This document shows, in pieces, positions 9,575 to 17,638 of a stretch of DNA of 64,000 bases. Within the stretch, counting starts at the first letter, position 1, and the number at the start of each line of letters is the position of its first letter. The notes below the pieces were generated by a model. The model made no database searches. It saw only the letters and a list, made by a program, of their open reading frames with translations, and was not told where the DNA came from. Origin of the DNA: an uncultured Verrucomicrobiota bacterium. GTDB taxonomy: Bacteria; Verrucomicrobiota; Verrucomicrobiia; Opitutales; Opitutaceae. The position numbers were made by a program, and so were the translations under genes. The stretch spans positions 18,923 through 82,922 of the forward strand of contig CAIUGM010000001.1 of assembly GCA_903898675.1 (NCBI GenBank), given 5' to 3'.

Positions 9575-9862
9575 TCAGTTGGTCGGCAAACCCGGAATTT
9601 CCGCGGGCTGGCCGTCGTGCACCCAGAAGCGCGTCACCACCAGGTGGTCGTGCTTCAGGTCGTAGCCCCACTCCGTGTCCTTGATCTCGATCTTGCGGAC
9701 CTTCGGCACGATCTTGTCCTGGGTCTTGCAGGCTTCCTGCCATTCCCGGATCGCCTCGGAGCGGGCCGTGTTGAGCGCCGACTCCGCCGACTCAAATTTG
9801 CCGCACTGCCTGACCTGCTGGGTGCAGCTGCCATCCTGCGCGCGCATCAGGCCGAAACGCAT
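9575..9862 (-). CDS. Small conserved-looking protein of unknown function
   Basis: A 95-residue reading frame from ATG 9862 with a protein-like composition: MRFGLMRAQDG, two cysteines in GSCTQQVRQCGKFESAE, and EWGYDLKHDHLVVTRFWVHDG near the end. No family is recognised. It lies 121 bases after the lipoprotein gene of the Mla-type operon on the same strand, so it might be the last gene of that unit. There is no clear ribosome binding site, and the true start may lie upstream. It has no obvious membrane segment or signal peptide. The bases to the left (9501-9574) hold a small hairpin, GCAGCCGTCGTCAGACGGCTG. Confidence 0.5.
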   Translation of the reverse strand: MRFGLMRAQDGSCTQQVRQCGKFESAESALNTARSEAIREWQEACKTQDKIVPKVRKIEIKDTEWGYDLKHDHLVVTRFWVHDGQPAEIPGLPTN

Positions 9863-9983
9863 GACTGAAAATCCGGTATTCAAGCTGAGGGCGAATTCCC
9901 GTTCATCACCATGGAGACCACCATGCGGCGCACGCGGTTCCCGGCAACCCGATTCTTTGCCCCGGACCGGCCGGGGCGCGGCT

Positions 9984-10571
9984 TCACTTCTTCTCCGGCA
10001 GTACGGCGGCGATCGCATCGCCCAGTTCGCCGACGGCATCGCCCAGCAGCCCGACGAGCGTGCCGTAATCCTTGCCGTCCCAAGTCCGGGGCGCCGAGGT
10101 GAACATGCCGCGCTGCGGTGAATTCTTGTCGGTGTCCGGCAGCAGGATCGAGTAGGTCGCCACCAGCTGCACACTGTTGCCCGCGGACCGGACCAGCTCG
10201 CAGCGGTCGATCTGGACGCTGACGGTCGCGCCACTGCCCACCACCGCCAGCCGGTTGCGGAGCACCTGCGTGATCGACTCGTCCAGGGGCTCGGCCCAGC
10301 GGAAGTCCTCGAGGTAGATCACCTCGTGCTCGGAAATACGGACGGCCATCGAGCGGCCGTGCAGGTGACCGGCGACGTGGACCGGCCGGACCTTGGTGCC
10401 GTTGGTCACCGGCACCTGGCCGGTGGGCCCGCTCAGGATGAAATGCCGCTGCGTGTCCGCCTGCGGTTGCGCCAGGTTGCACCCGGCGAGGAAAAGTCCG
10501 CCGCCGAGCAGCGGCAGGGCGAACGCGGCGAACGCCCGGCGCGACGGGGTTGGGATCAGGCGTGGTGTCAT
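9984..10571 (-). CDS. PqiC-like lipoprotein of an Mla/Pqi-type lipid transport system
   Basis: A 195-residue protein with a signal peptide ending in the lipobox LFLAGC, so it is predicted to be lipid-anchored in the periplasm. The mature part fits the ABC-type transport auxiliary lipoprotein domain (formerly DUF330, PqiC family): QRHFILSGPTGQ, a VRPVHVAGHL segment, HEVIYLEDFRWAEPL, and TQVLRNRL. Such proteins work with MCE-domain proteins in lipid movement between membranes. The gene overlaps the MCE gene by ATGA, which indicates translational coupling. It is the fourth gene of the operon. Confidence 0.85.
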   Translation of the reverse strand: MTPRLIPTPSRRAFAAFALPLLGGGLFLAGCNLAQPQADTQRHFILSGPTGQVPVTNGTKVRPVHVAGHLHGRSMAVRISEHEVIYLEDFRWAEPLDESITQVLRNRLAVVGSGATVSVQIDRCELVRSAGNSVQLVATYSILLPDTDKNSPQRGMFTSAPRTWDGKDYGTLVGLLGDAVGELGDAIAAVLPEKK

Positions 10572-11578
10572 GGCTTTTCCGGCGTGGATTTTTTCTTGCC
10601 CACCAGCAGTGAGCTGGGATTCCGCTCGAGGGCGTCCGCCAGCCGCTCCAGGGAAGTCGCGGCATCGGCCACCTGCTGCAGCGCCTGCGTGACCTCGTCG
10701 CCGATCTGGCCCTGCTCCTGGACAAAGCGCCGGGTGGTGCCGGCGGCCGAGTCGAGCGACTTCAGCGCCGTCTGCGCGTCGGCCAGGGTTTTCTTGAGCT
10801 CATCGCTGATCGGCCCGACATTGCCGTCGAGCTTGGCCATCAGGATTCGGGCCTCGTCGATGGCGCTGTTCAGGTTGGCAAAGGCCCTCCGGGCGTCGGG
10901 CGAATTGACGAACGTGTCCACCCCGTCCGCCGCCCGGCCCACCCGCTCGCTCAGCGTCTTGAGGTCGAGTTCGCTGACCTTCTGGTTGGTGGTGGCGAGC
11001 AGGGTCTTGAGCTGCTTGGAGAGATCGGCGAAGTCCACCTTCTTGATGTTGGCCACGATCTCGACGATGCTTTGCTGGACCTGGGAAATCGGCGACGGGA
11101 TGGCCGGCACGACCGGATAGGGCTCGGACATGAACCGCGGGTTGGCGGGGAACAGCCGCACATCCTTGAAATCAAGCTCCACGAAAAGCAGCCCCGTGAT
11201 GCCGGTCAGGCTCAGGCCGGCGCGCAGGCCGCGGTCGATCAGGCCCTGCAGCTCCGCGGGCTTGGTCAGGTCGATCTGCCGGCCCGAACTGTCGGTGAGG
11301 ATGTTGCGGTCGATCTCGCAGATGACCTGCACGAGTGCCTCCTTGTTGCCCTGGTCGTAGCGCACGTTGATGGCCGCGACGCGGCCGATGCGCACGCCGT
11401 TGACCTTGACCGCCGCGCCGGGGTCGAGGCCGCTGACGGATTCCTCGAAGTAGATGATGAACCGGGTCGGCTTGGCGAAGATGTTGGTGCCGCCGAAGGA
11501 CAGGAACGCCACCACGGCCAGCAACAGCGCACCAAGCACGAACATTCCGACAACGGCAGGGCTGATTTTGGTTTTCAC
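10568..11578 (-). CDS. mlaD: MCE family periplasmic lipid-binding protein (MlaD-like)
   Basis: 336 residues with an N-terminal anchor helix (VGMFVLGALLLAVVAFLSF) followed by one MCE domain: YFEESVSGLDPGAAVKVNGV and RIGRVAAINVRYD. The C-terminal half is long and helical, with repeated heptad-like stretches (LSKQLKTLLATTNQKVSELD and similar). It is longer than E. coli MlaD and closer to the helical tails of PqiB/YebT or plant TGD2-type proteins. The substrate-binding subunit of an ABC-type lipid transporter is the expected role. The start is GTG at 11578, inside a GTGA overlap with the ATPase gene. Confidence 0.9.
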   Translation of the reverse strand: MKTKISPAVVGMFVLGALLLAVVAFLSFGGTNIFAKPTRFIIYFEESVSGLDPGAAVKVNGVRIGRVAAINVRYDQGNKEALVQVICEIDRNILTDSSGRQIDLTKPAELQGLIDRGLRAGLSLTGITGLLFVELDFKDVRLFPANPRFMSEPYPVVPAIPSPISQVQQSIVEIVANIKKVDFADLSKQLKTLLATTNQKVSELDLKTLSERVGRAADGVDTFVNSPDARRAFANLNSAIDEARILMAKLDGNVGPISDELKKTLADAQTALKSLDSAAGTTRRFVQEQGQIGDEVTQALQQVADAATSLERLADALERNPSSLLVGKKKSTPEKP

Positions 11579-12381
11579 GTGGTGACTTTGGCGGACTGTC
11601 GCTGAACCGGCTCTTCACGTCTATTCAAAAACTCCCGGACCCGGACTTCCGTGCTGTGGTCGCGCAGCGCCCGGGGATCGCCTTCCGCCAGCACGCCCTT
11701 CACGTCCCGGTCGAGCATGACCACGCGGTCCGCCAGGTCGAAGATGCTGGCGAGCTCGTGCGACACGATGACGATGGTCGTGCCCAGCGTGTCGCGGATC
11801 TGCCGGACCAGCTCGTCCAGCTTGAGCGAGGTAATCGGGTCGAGGCCGGCGGAGGGTTCGTCGAAAAAGACAATGGCGGGATCCAGGGCCAGCGCCCGGG
11901 CGAGCCCGGCCCGCTTCTTCATGCCGCCGCTGAGTTCCGAGGGGAAATAGTCCTCGTACCCCGCGAGCCCCACCTGCGCCAGCTTGAGGGCCACGATCTC
12001 GTCGCGTTCCCGGCGGTCCAGGTCCGTCAGCAGCTCGAGCGGGAGCGCCACGTTTTCGCGCAGGGTCATGGCGCTCCAAAGTGCGCCGCTCTGGTAGAGC
12101 ACGCCGAAGGTACGGAGCAGCTCCTGGCGCTGGGCGGCGGTCGCATGGGTGAAATCGCGCCCGAAATACCTGACGGTGCCCTGCGTCGGCTGCTTCAGCC
12201 CGATCATGTGGCGCAGCAGCGTGCTCTTGCCGCAGCCGCTGCCGCCGATGATGAAGAGGATCTCGGCGCGCTTCACCGCGAACGAAACCTTCTCGAGCAC
12301 CACCCGGTCGCCGTAGCTGCACGTGACGCCGTCCAGCTCGATGGCGGGAAAGTCGGCGGAGTTGGCGGGCGGGGTGTTCAT
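11575..12381 (-). CDS. mlaF: ABC transporter ATP-binding protein (MlaF-like)
   Basis: A 268-residue ATPase subunit with Walker A GGSGCGKST, the Q-loop in FGVLYQSGALWSAMTLREN, signature LSGGMKKRAGLARA, Walker B IVFFDEPSAGLDP, and switch histidine in VIVSHEL. The Q-loop context 'YQSGALWSAMTL' and the 'GMKKR' variant of the signature are characteristic of the MlaF/TGD3 group that drives lipid transport through MlaE-type permeases. The start ATG 12381 is 10 bases after the permease stop. Confidence 0.92.
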   Translation of the reverse strand: MNTPPANSADFPAIELDGVTCSYGDRVVLEKVSFAVKRAEILFIIGGSGCGKSTLLRHMIGLKQPTQGTVRYFGRDFTHATAAQRQELLRTFGVLYQSGALWSAMTLRENVALPLELLTDLDRRERDEIVALKLAQVGLAGYEDYFPSELSGGMKKRAGLARALALDPAIVFFDEPSAGLDPITSLKLDELVRQIRDTLGTTIVIVSHELASIFDLADRVVMLDRDVKGVLAEGDPRALRDHSTEVRVREFLNRREEPVQRQSAKVTT

Positions 12382-12391
12382 GCGGCGCGGT

Positions 12392-13513
12392 TCACCAGCC
12401 GAGGATGTTGAAAATCACGGCGTAGATCGAGTCCGACACGATGATGAGTAAAATGCCCGTCACGACCGCCGCCGTGGCCGCCTGGCCGACGCCGGCGGCG
12501 CTGCGCTCGGCCTGGAGGCCGCGCAGGCAACCCGACACGCCGATCAGCAGGCCGAAGCTCGCCGCCTTGATCAGGCCGGTGCCAAGGTCCGAAAGGTCGA
12601 TGATCGACTTGGTCTCGGCCCAGTAGAGGCTGGCCGGGATGTCGAGGATGCCGTGGGAAATGACCAGGCCGCCCAGAATGCCCAGACAGTTGGCGTACAA
12701 GGCGAGCAGCGGCATCATGAAGAACAGGGCCGCGATGCGCGGCATGACGAGGAAATCGACGGGCGAAACCCCGAGCGTCTCGAGGGCGTCGATCTCCTCA
12801 TTGGCCTTCATGTTGCCGAGCGTGGCGGCGAACGCCGCGCCGGTGCGGCCCGCGAGCACGATGGCCGCCATCATCGGGCCCATCTCGCGCACGACCGCCA
12901 GTCCCACCATGTCGGCCACATAGATGTCGGCGCCGAACTGCCGCAGCTGCACGGCGCCCTGGTAGGCCATGATGATGCCGACGAGGAAACTGATCAGGCC
13001 CACGATGGGCAGCGCCATCGCCCCGCATTGCTGCATCTCGGTCAGGGCATCGCGCCAGCGGAACTGCGCATGCCCGCGGAAAAAACGCGCCACGCTGTAC
13101 ACGCATTCTCCCACGAGCTGCGCGAGGTCCTTGGTTTCCGCCCACAGCTTGAACGTCGCCCCGCCGAGCGCCGTGAACAGGTCGGGCAGCCCGCCGGGCT
13201 TGCACGACGGATCCGGCTTGGCCGAGAGCAGATCCGCCAGCCGCGAGGCCTCCGCGGGAAACCCCTCAAAGGAAACCGGCACGGCCTGCTTCTGGCCCCA
13301 GATCCGGGCGGCATGCAGGAAGAGGGCGAGCGAACTGTCCCAGGTTCCGAGCCCGTCCGCCTTGAGCGCCACCGGCTGTGCCGGATGCCGCGCGATCGTC
13401 TCGGCCCAGGACGGATGCCGGCCCGTGATCCGCCAGTCGCCGCCCAACCGCACCACCAAGGTGTCGCCATCCTGGGCGGCGTCAGCGCGGGCTTGCGGCA
13501 GGGTTTCACTCAT
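12392..13513 (-). CDS. mlaE: MlaE-type ABC permease with N-terminal STAS-like domain
   Basis: 373 residues, first gene of the leftward lipid-transport operon. Residues 1 to about 105 form a soluble STAS-like domain (LVVRLGGDWRITG, then VALKADGLGTWDSSL). The MlaE permease domain follows: FLVGIIMAYQGAVQLRQFGA, MGPMMAAIVLAGRTGAAFAA, TLGNMKANEEIDALETLGV and TKSIIDLSDLGTGLIKAASFG. In E. coli the STAS protein MlaB is separate, whereas here it is fused to the permease. With the ATPase, MCE protein and lipoprotein it should form an inner-membrane complex exchanging phospholipids with the outer membrane. Confidence 0.92.
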   Translation of the reverse strand: MSETLPQARADAAQDGDTLVVRLGGDWRITGRHPSWAETIARHPAQPVALKADGLGTWDSSLALFLHAARIWGQKQAVPVSFEGFPAEASRLADLLSAKPDPSCKPGGLPDLFTALGGATFKLWAETKDLAQLVGECVYSVARFFRGHAQFRWRDALTEMQQCGAMALPIVGLISFLVGIIMAYQGAVQLRQFGADIYVADMVGLAVVREMGPMMAAIVLAGRTGAAFAATLGNMKANEEIDALETLGVSPVDFLVMPRIAALFFMMPLLALYANCLGILGGLVISHGILDIPASLYWAETKSIIDLSDLGTGLIKAASFGLLIGVSGCLRGLQAERSAAGVGQAATAAVVTGILLIIVSDSIYAVIFNILGW

Positions 13514-13630
13514 TCGCGGCCAATCTCACTGCTTCGGGGAATATTCACCAGATATTTTTTCCGGGGGCCGCCGCGGTTGATTTTTCAGGCTCGCGGGCCG
13601 GGCCCCGTCCGCGATTCTCCCCCTTTCGCC

Positions 13631-14272
13631 ATGCGCCACCGCACCGTATTTTTCGACCTCGACGGCACCCTCATCGACCACTTCGCCGCGATCGAACGGG
13701 CCCACGCCCACACCCTGCGGCAGCTGGGCCTGCCCACCCCGACCACGGCGCAGGTGCGCGCCGCCGTGGGCGGCGGTCTCGAGCAGGCCATCAGCCGGCT
13801 CGCGGGACCGGCCCGCGTGGCCGAGGCCCTCGCTATTTACCGGCCCTTCTGGGATGCCACGATGCTCGACAATGTGCAGCTGCTGCCCGGTGCGCGCGAG
13901 CTGTTGACCGCCCTGCGGCAGGGCGGCAGCCAGACCGCGGTCTTCACCAACAAGCATGGCCCGTCGTCCCGGCTGGTCTGCGAACGACTCGGGATCGCCC
14001 GCCTGCTGGATGGCAACTTCGGGGCCACTGACACGCCCTGGCTCAAGCCCGCGCCCGAGTTCGCCGCCTACGCGCTGCAGGCGCTGGGGGCCACCGCCGC
14101 GACCACGGCGCTCGTCGGCGACTCGCCCTACGATCTGGCAGCCGCGCGGAACGCGGGCTGGGAATTTTACGGCGTCACCACCGGCACGCACACCGCGGAA
14201 GAACTGCGGGCCGCCGGGGCGGTGCATGTGTTCGGCAGCTTGACCGCGCTCATCCCGATTCTGACTGCGTAA
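13631..14272 (+). CDS. HAD-superfamily phosphatase, phosphoglycolate phosphatase-like
   Basis: 213 residues with the four HAD motifs: the nucleophile motif FFDLDGTLI (D9 nucleophile, D11 acid/base), the threonine motif TAVFTNKHG, the lysine of LKPAPEFAA, and the metal-binding acidic motif ALVGDSPYDLAAARNAG. An alpha-helical cap (about residues 18-80) replaces the loop after motif I, the arrangement of subfamily I phosphatases such as phosphoglycolate phosphatase (Gph), PPi-ase-like PpaX and beta-phosphoglucomutase. The exact substrate cannot be assigned. The start at 13631 leaves only 8 residues before the catalytic Asp, as is normal. It diverges from the lipid operon. Confidence 0.88.
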   Translation: MRHRTVFFDLDGTLIDHFAAIERAHAHTLRQLGLPTPTTAQVRAAVGGGLEQAISRLAGPARVAEALAIYRPFWDATMLDNVQLLPGARELLTALRQGGSQTAVFTNKHGPSSRLVCERLGIARLLDGNFGATDTPWLKPAPEFAAYALQALGATAATTALVGDSPYDLAAARNAGWEFYGVTTGTHTAEELRAAGAVHVFGSLTALIPILTA

Positions 14273-14307
14273 AGCCGTCTCCCAAAACAGTGGGCGAATT
14301 TCCGTAT

Positions 14308-14378
14308 TGTAGCCGGGGTCGCTGACCCTGGTGCCCGCGTGCGAGGATCCCGGACCGGGGTCAGCGACCCCGGCTACA
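14308..14378. repeat. TGTAGCCGGGGTCGC palindromic repeat, intergenic copy
   Basis: The left arm TGTAGCCGGGGTCGCTGACC and the right arm GGGGTCAGCGACCCCGGCTACA are near-perfect inverted copies around a loop of about 25 bases. The flanks ATT and AAT are also symmetric. It lies between a rightward and a leftward gene end. Other copies are at 16813 (inside recD2), 27206 and 50443 (inside hrpA). Confidence 0.9.
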
Positions 14379-14394
14379 ATATCATGCGCCTGCC

Positions 14395-14757
14395 CTAGTG
14401 GTTCGCCGCACACACCAGCGCCAGGGCCAGCGCGCCCGGCACGGCCTGCACCCAGAGTATTTTCCGGCTCGCCGTCGCCGCCCCGAAGACGCCCGCGACG
14501 ATGACACAAGAGAGAAAGAAGACCTTGATCGTGTAGCCGTCGGTCCCGGCCAGCAGGCCCCAGCCCAGGCCGGCGGCGAGGAATCCGTTGTATAATCCCT
14601 GGTTGGCCGCGAGCGACCTGGTCACGGCGGCTTTTTCCGGCGTCAGGCCGAAGACCCGCCGGCCATACGGCTTCGTCCACAGGAACATCTCGAGAATGAG
14701 AAAATAAAGGTGCAGCACCGCCACCAACCCGACCAGTCCGTCGGCCAGAGATTTCAT
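14395..14757 (-). CDS. DUF1304 family membrane protein
   Basis: A 120-residue protein with four predicted transmembrane helices. Recognisable DUF1304 features are VGLVAVLHLYFLILEMFLW near the N terminus, the loop FGLTPEKAAVTRSLAANQGLYN, and a C-terminal helix rich in alanine and leucine. The family is widespread, small and of unknown biochemical function. The ATG at 14757 starts the protein just before its first helix. The next gene to the right on the same strand is a MaoC dehydratase 46 bases away, so the two may be co-transcribed. Confidence 0.85.
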   Translation of the reverse strand: MKSLADGLVGLVAVLHLYFLILEMFLWTKPYGRRVFGLTPEKAAVTRSLAANQGLYNGFLAAGLGWGLLAGTDGYTIKVFFLSCVIVAGVFGAATASRKILWVQAVPGALALALVCAANH

Positions 14758-14803
14758 GGCGTCAGCCTGCGCGGCCGGCCGCGGGCGTGCAACGCCGCAA
14801 TGC

Positions 14804-15247
14804 TCAGGCCGGCCGCCGCGCGATCAGCAGCGTGGCTGTCATGTCCTGCACGGTTTTTCCCGCCTGATTCAAGGTGCGGCAATGCAGCTTCATCAGCCCG
14901 CGGGCGGGACGCGCGGGGGCCGGCCGCAGCTCGATTACCTCGGTGACGACCCGCAGCCGGTCGCCGGGCAGGACCGGCCGCGGCCAGCGCAGGGCCTCCA
15001 CGCCCTGCCCGATCACCCCGCCGTCGAGTTCCATCTCCCCCTGGACCATCAGGCGCATGCTCACCGCGGCGGTGTGCCAGCCGCTCGCCACCAGCCGGCC
15101 GAAAAACGCCGCGCGCGCCGCGGCCGGGTCGAGGTGGAAGGCCTGCGGATCGTGCTGCCGGCCGAAGGCCATGATCTCCTCCGCGGTCACCTCATGCTCG
15201 GCGGTGGAAAATTTATCGCCTGGTTTCAGGTCCTCAAAAAAACGCAT
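14804..15247 (-). CDS. MaoC-like (R)-specific enoyl-CoA hydratase family protein
   Basis: 147 residues from ATG 15247, beginning MRFFEDLKPGDKF. The hot-dog fold signature of MaoC dehydratases is visible: TAEEIMAFGRQHDPQAFHLD, with the catalytic Asp/His pair in the hydratase 2 motif, then GRLVASGWHTAAVSMRLM. LPGDRLRVVTEVIELRP follows in the second half. Such proteins hydrate enoyl-CoA thioesters reversibly; the physiological substrate is unknown. A start six codons upstream at 15265 is possible. Confidence 0.88.
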   Translation of the reverse strand: MRFFEDLKPGDKFSTAEHEVTAEEIMAFGRQHDPQAFHLDPAAARAAFFGRLVASGWHTAAVSMRLMVQGEMELDGGVIGQGVEALRWPRPVLPGDRLRVVTEVIELRPAPARPARGLMKLHCRTLNQAGKTVQDMTATLLIARRPA

Positions 15248-15331
15248 GCCACCCGGATAACCCATTCCCCGCGGAAGTCCAATGCGCCCGGGGTTGCGTC
15301 AGTGCCCATCTGCGTGCATCTGTGGGCCCAC

Positions 15332-17638
15332 GTGGCTCATCCCGCACCCAGTTCCCTCACCGGCGTCCTCGAGCGCATCATTTTCTTCAACGAGGAAAAC
15401 CACTACACCATCGCGGAACTGCGGCCGGACGCGCTGCCGGCGGCGGCCCCCGCCCCCGCCGGCGAAGGCGCAACGGACCGCGTGACCGTCGTCGGCCCGC
15501 TGCCGGGCGTGCAGTGCGGCGAAACCCTCCAGCTCACGGGCGAGTGGACGCGCCACGCGCAGCACGGCGCACAGTTCAAGATCCTCAGCTTCAAGTCCGA
15601 GCTGCCGTCGTCCGTCTACGGCATCCGCAAGTACCTCGGCAGCGGCCTGGTGCCCGGCATCGGCAAGGTCTACGCCAACAAGATCGTCGACACCTTCGGC
15701 ACCGACACGCTGCGCGTGCTCAGCGAGGAATCCGGCAAGCTGCGCAAGGTGCCCGGCATCGGCAAGGTCCGCGCCGCCGCGATCAAGGAGGCCTGGGCGG
15801 AACAGAAGACCCTGCGCGAGGTGCACATTTTCCTCCAGACCTACGGCGTCACCACCGCGCAGTGCGTGAAGCTGGTCAACAAGTACGGCCCGGCGGCCCG
15901 GCAGGTGATTGTCGACGAGCCCTACCGCGTCGCCCGCGAGATCGACGGCATCGGCTTCAAGACCGCCGACCGCATCGCCATCAACCTCGGTTACGCCAAC
16001 GACGCCCCGCCCCGCCTCGACGCCGGGCTCATCTACGCGCTCGAGACCCTGCAGGAGGAGGGCCACACCGCCTATCCGCGCGGTGAGCTCGTCGACTACG
16101 CCGCGACGTTACTCGAGACCTCCGCCGTATTGCTGCAGGCCCGCATCGATGCGCTCCTCGCCTCGAAAGCCATCGTGCAACACGGGGCTCCGGACTCTCA
16201 ACCCTCAACCAACAACTCTCAGCCGGCGCCAAGCACCTTCCTCCAGCTCCCCCATAACGACCGCGCCGAGCGCAAGATCGCCGATGTAGTGAAGCGTCTT
16301 GCCTCCGTCCCTTCCGGCCTGCCCGCCATCAAGATCGAGGCCGCCCTGACTTGGGCGCAGGAAAAGGCGGGGTTCGCCTTCCACGACCTGCAGCGCTCCG
16401 CCCTGCAGAAAGCCCTCGCGCACAAGTTCAGCATCCTCACCGGCGGACCGGGCACGGGGAAAACCACGATTTTGCGGGCCCTGGTTGAGATCCTGAAGGC
16501 GAAGAAGGTCCGCGTGCACCTCGCCGCGCCGACCGGGCGGGCGGCCCAGCGGCTGGCCGAGACCACGGGCGGCTACGCGTCGACGATCCACCGGCTCCTG
16601 AAATTCGAGGGCGTGAAGGGCGGCTTCACCGTCAACGAGTCGCACCCGCTCGCCACCGATTTCCTGATCGTGGACGAGGCCTCGATGCTCGACTCGCGCC
16701 TCGCCGCCGCCCTGCTGCAGGCCGTGCCGGTGCGCGCCCACCTGCTCCTCGTCGGCGACGTCGACCAATTGCCCAGCGTCGGTGCCGGCAATGTGCTGAA
16801 GGACCTGATCGCTGTAGCCGGGGTCGCCGACCCCGGTCGTCCGGGCTCACCGAGCCCGGCTACAATCGCCGTGACCCGCCTGTCCGTCGTCTACCGGCAG
16901 AAGGACCAGAGCCTCATCGTTTCCGTCGCCCACGCCATCAACGGCGGCGACAGCGCCCCGCCGCCCGTCGTCAGCGAGGTCGCGAAGGCGCAGGCCTGGA
17001 GCGACCTCAACTTCATCGCCGCCAGCTCGCCCGAGGACTGCCTTGCGAAGATCACCGAGCTCTGCACCAAATTCATCCCGCAGCACTACCAGTGGTTTCA
17101 TCCCGTGAACGACGTGCAGATCCTCGCCCCGATGCACAAGGGCGTCGCGGGCGTGGGGAACCTGAACCTCGCGCTGCAGGCCGCGCTCAATCCCCGCCAC
17201 CAGGGCCTCAAGACCCAGAGCGGTGAATACCGCCCGGGCGACAAGCTCATCCAGCTGCGCAACAACTACGACAAGGACCTGTTCAATGGTGACATTGGCG
17301 AGGTGCTGTCGATCGACGGCGTGAAGGGCACGCTCACCGCCGACTTCGACGGTGCGAAGCACACCTTCGAGCGCGGCGAATTCGGCGACCTTGCCCTCGC
17401 CTACGCCATCAGCATCCACAAATCCCAGGGCTCCGAGTACCCGATCGTCATCGTGCCGCTGCTCAAGGCGCATTTCGTCATGCTCCAGCGCAACCTGATC
17501 TACACCGCCATCACCCGCGGCCGGAAAAAAGTATTCATCGTCGGCGAGCCCGCCGCCTACGGCATGGCCGTGCGCAACGCGGAGGCGAAACTCCGTTGCA
17601 CCCATCTGCGGGAAAAAATCCTGGCGGCCACCGCCTAG
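15332..17638 (+). CDS. recD2: RecD2-type ATP-dependent 5'-3' DNA helicase
   Basis: A superfamily 1B helicase of about 768 residues without RecBC partners nearby. The N-terminal OB-like region starts SLTGVLERIIFFNEENHYTI; tandem helix-hairpin-helix motifs follow (LVPGIGKVYANKIV and KVPGIGKVRAAAIKEAW). Walker A is GGPGTGKTT (about residue 371), Walker B is in FLIVDEASMLD, and motif VI lies in YTAITRGRKKVFIVG. I chose GTG 15332, giving M-AHPAPSSLTG; GTG 15302 and 15314 are alternatives, but those codons sit in a CATCTGCGTGCATCTGTGG stretch that looks like repeat sequence. Two repeat-derived stretches interrupt the frame without breaking it, at about residues 287-298 and 494-511. It ends convergent with the cyclase gene, overlapping by four bases. 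Confidence 0.93.
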   Translation: MAHPAPSSLTGVLERIIFFNEENHYTIAELRPDALPAAAPAPAGEGATDRVTVVGPLPGVQCGETLQLTGEWTRHAQHGAQFKILSFKSELPSSVYGIRKYLGSGLVPGIGKVYANKIVDTFGTDTLRVLSEESGKLRKVPGIGKVRAAAIKEAWAEQKTLREVHIFLQTYGVTTAQCVKLVNKYGPAARQVIVDEPYRVAREIDGIGFKTADRIAINLGYANDAPPRLDAGLIYALETLQEEGHTAYPRGELVDYAATLLETSAVLLQARIDALLASKAIVQHGAPDSQPSTNNSQPAPSTFLQLPHNDRAERKIADVVKRLASVPSGLPAIKIEAALTWAQEKAGFAFHDLQRSALQKALAHKFSILTGGPGTGKTTILRALVEILKAKKVRVHLAAPTGRAAQRLAETTGGYASTIHRLLKFEGVKGGFTVNESHPLATDFLIVDEASMLDSRLAAALLQAVPVRAHLLLVGDVDQLPSVGAGNVLKDLIAVAGVADPGRPGSPSPATIAVTRLSVVYRQKDQSLIVSVAHAINGGDSAPPPVVSEVAKAQAWSDLNFIAASSPEDCLAKITELCTKFIPQHYQWFHPVNDVQILAPMHKGVAGVGNLNLALQAALNPRHQGLKTQSGEYRPGDKLIQLRNNYDKDLFNGDIGEVLSIDGVKGTLTADFDGAKHTFERGEFGDLALAYAISIHKSQGSEYPIVIVPLLKAHFVMLQRNLIYTAITRGRKKVFIVGEPAAYGMAVRNAEAKLRCTHLREKILAATA
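16192..16223. repeat. In-frame CTCTCAACCCTCAAC repeat inside recD2
   Basis: The segment contains CTCTCAACCCTCAAC and AACTCTCAGC, both also present in the intergenic inverted repeat at 52601-52700. Here it encodes a low-complexity stretch (SQPSTNNSQPAPS) at about residue 287 of RecD2, between the helix-hairpin-helix region and the helicase core. Confidence 0.7.
16813..16864. repeat. In-frame TGTAGCCGGGGTCGC palindrome inside recD2
   Basis: TGTAGCCGGGGTCGCCGACC on the left and GAGCCCGGCTACA on the right match the intergenic repeat at 14308 and the one at 27206. The repeat is translated as VAGVADPGRPGSPSPAT between the Walker B region and the conserved TRLSVVYRQ segment of RecD2. The reading frame stays open across it. 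Confidence 0.85.

Noticed and set aside
13526..14680. A 384-codon minus-strand frame opposite the HAD phosphatase
   Set aside because: It mirrors a confident gene with HAD motifs, has the arginine/glycine-rich composition of antisense frames in GC-rich DNA and no family features.
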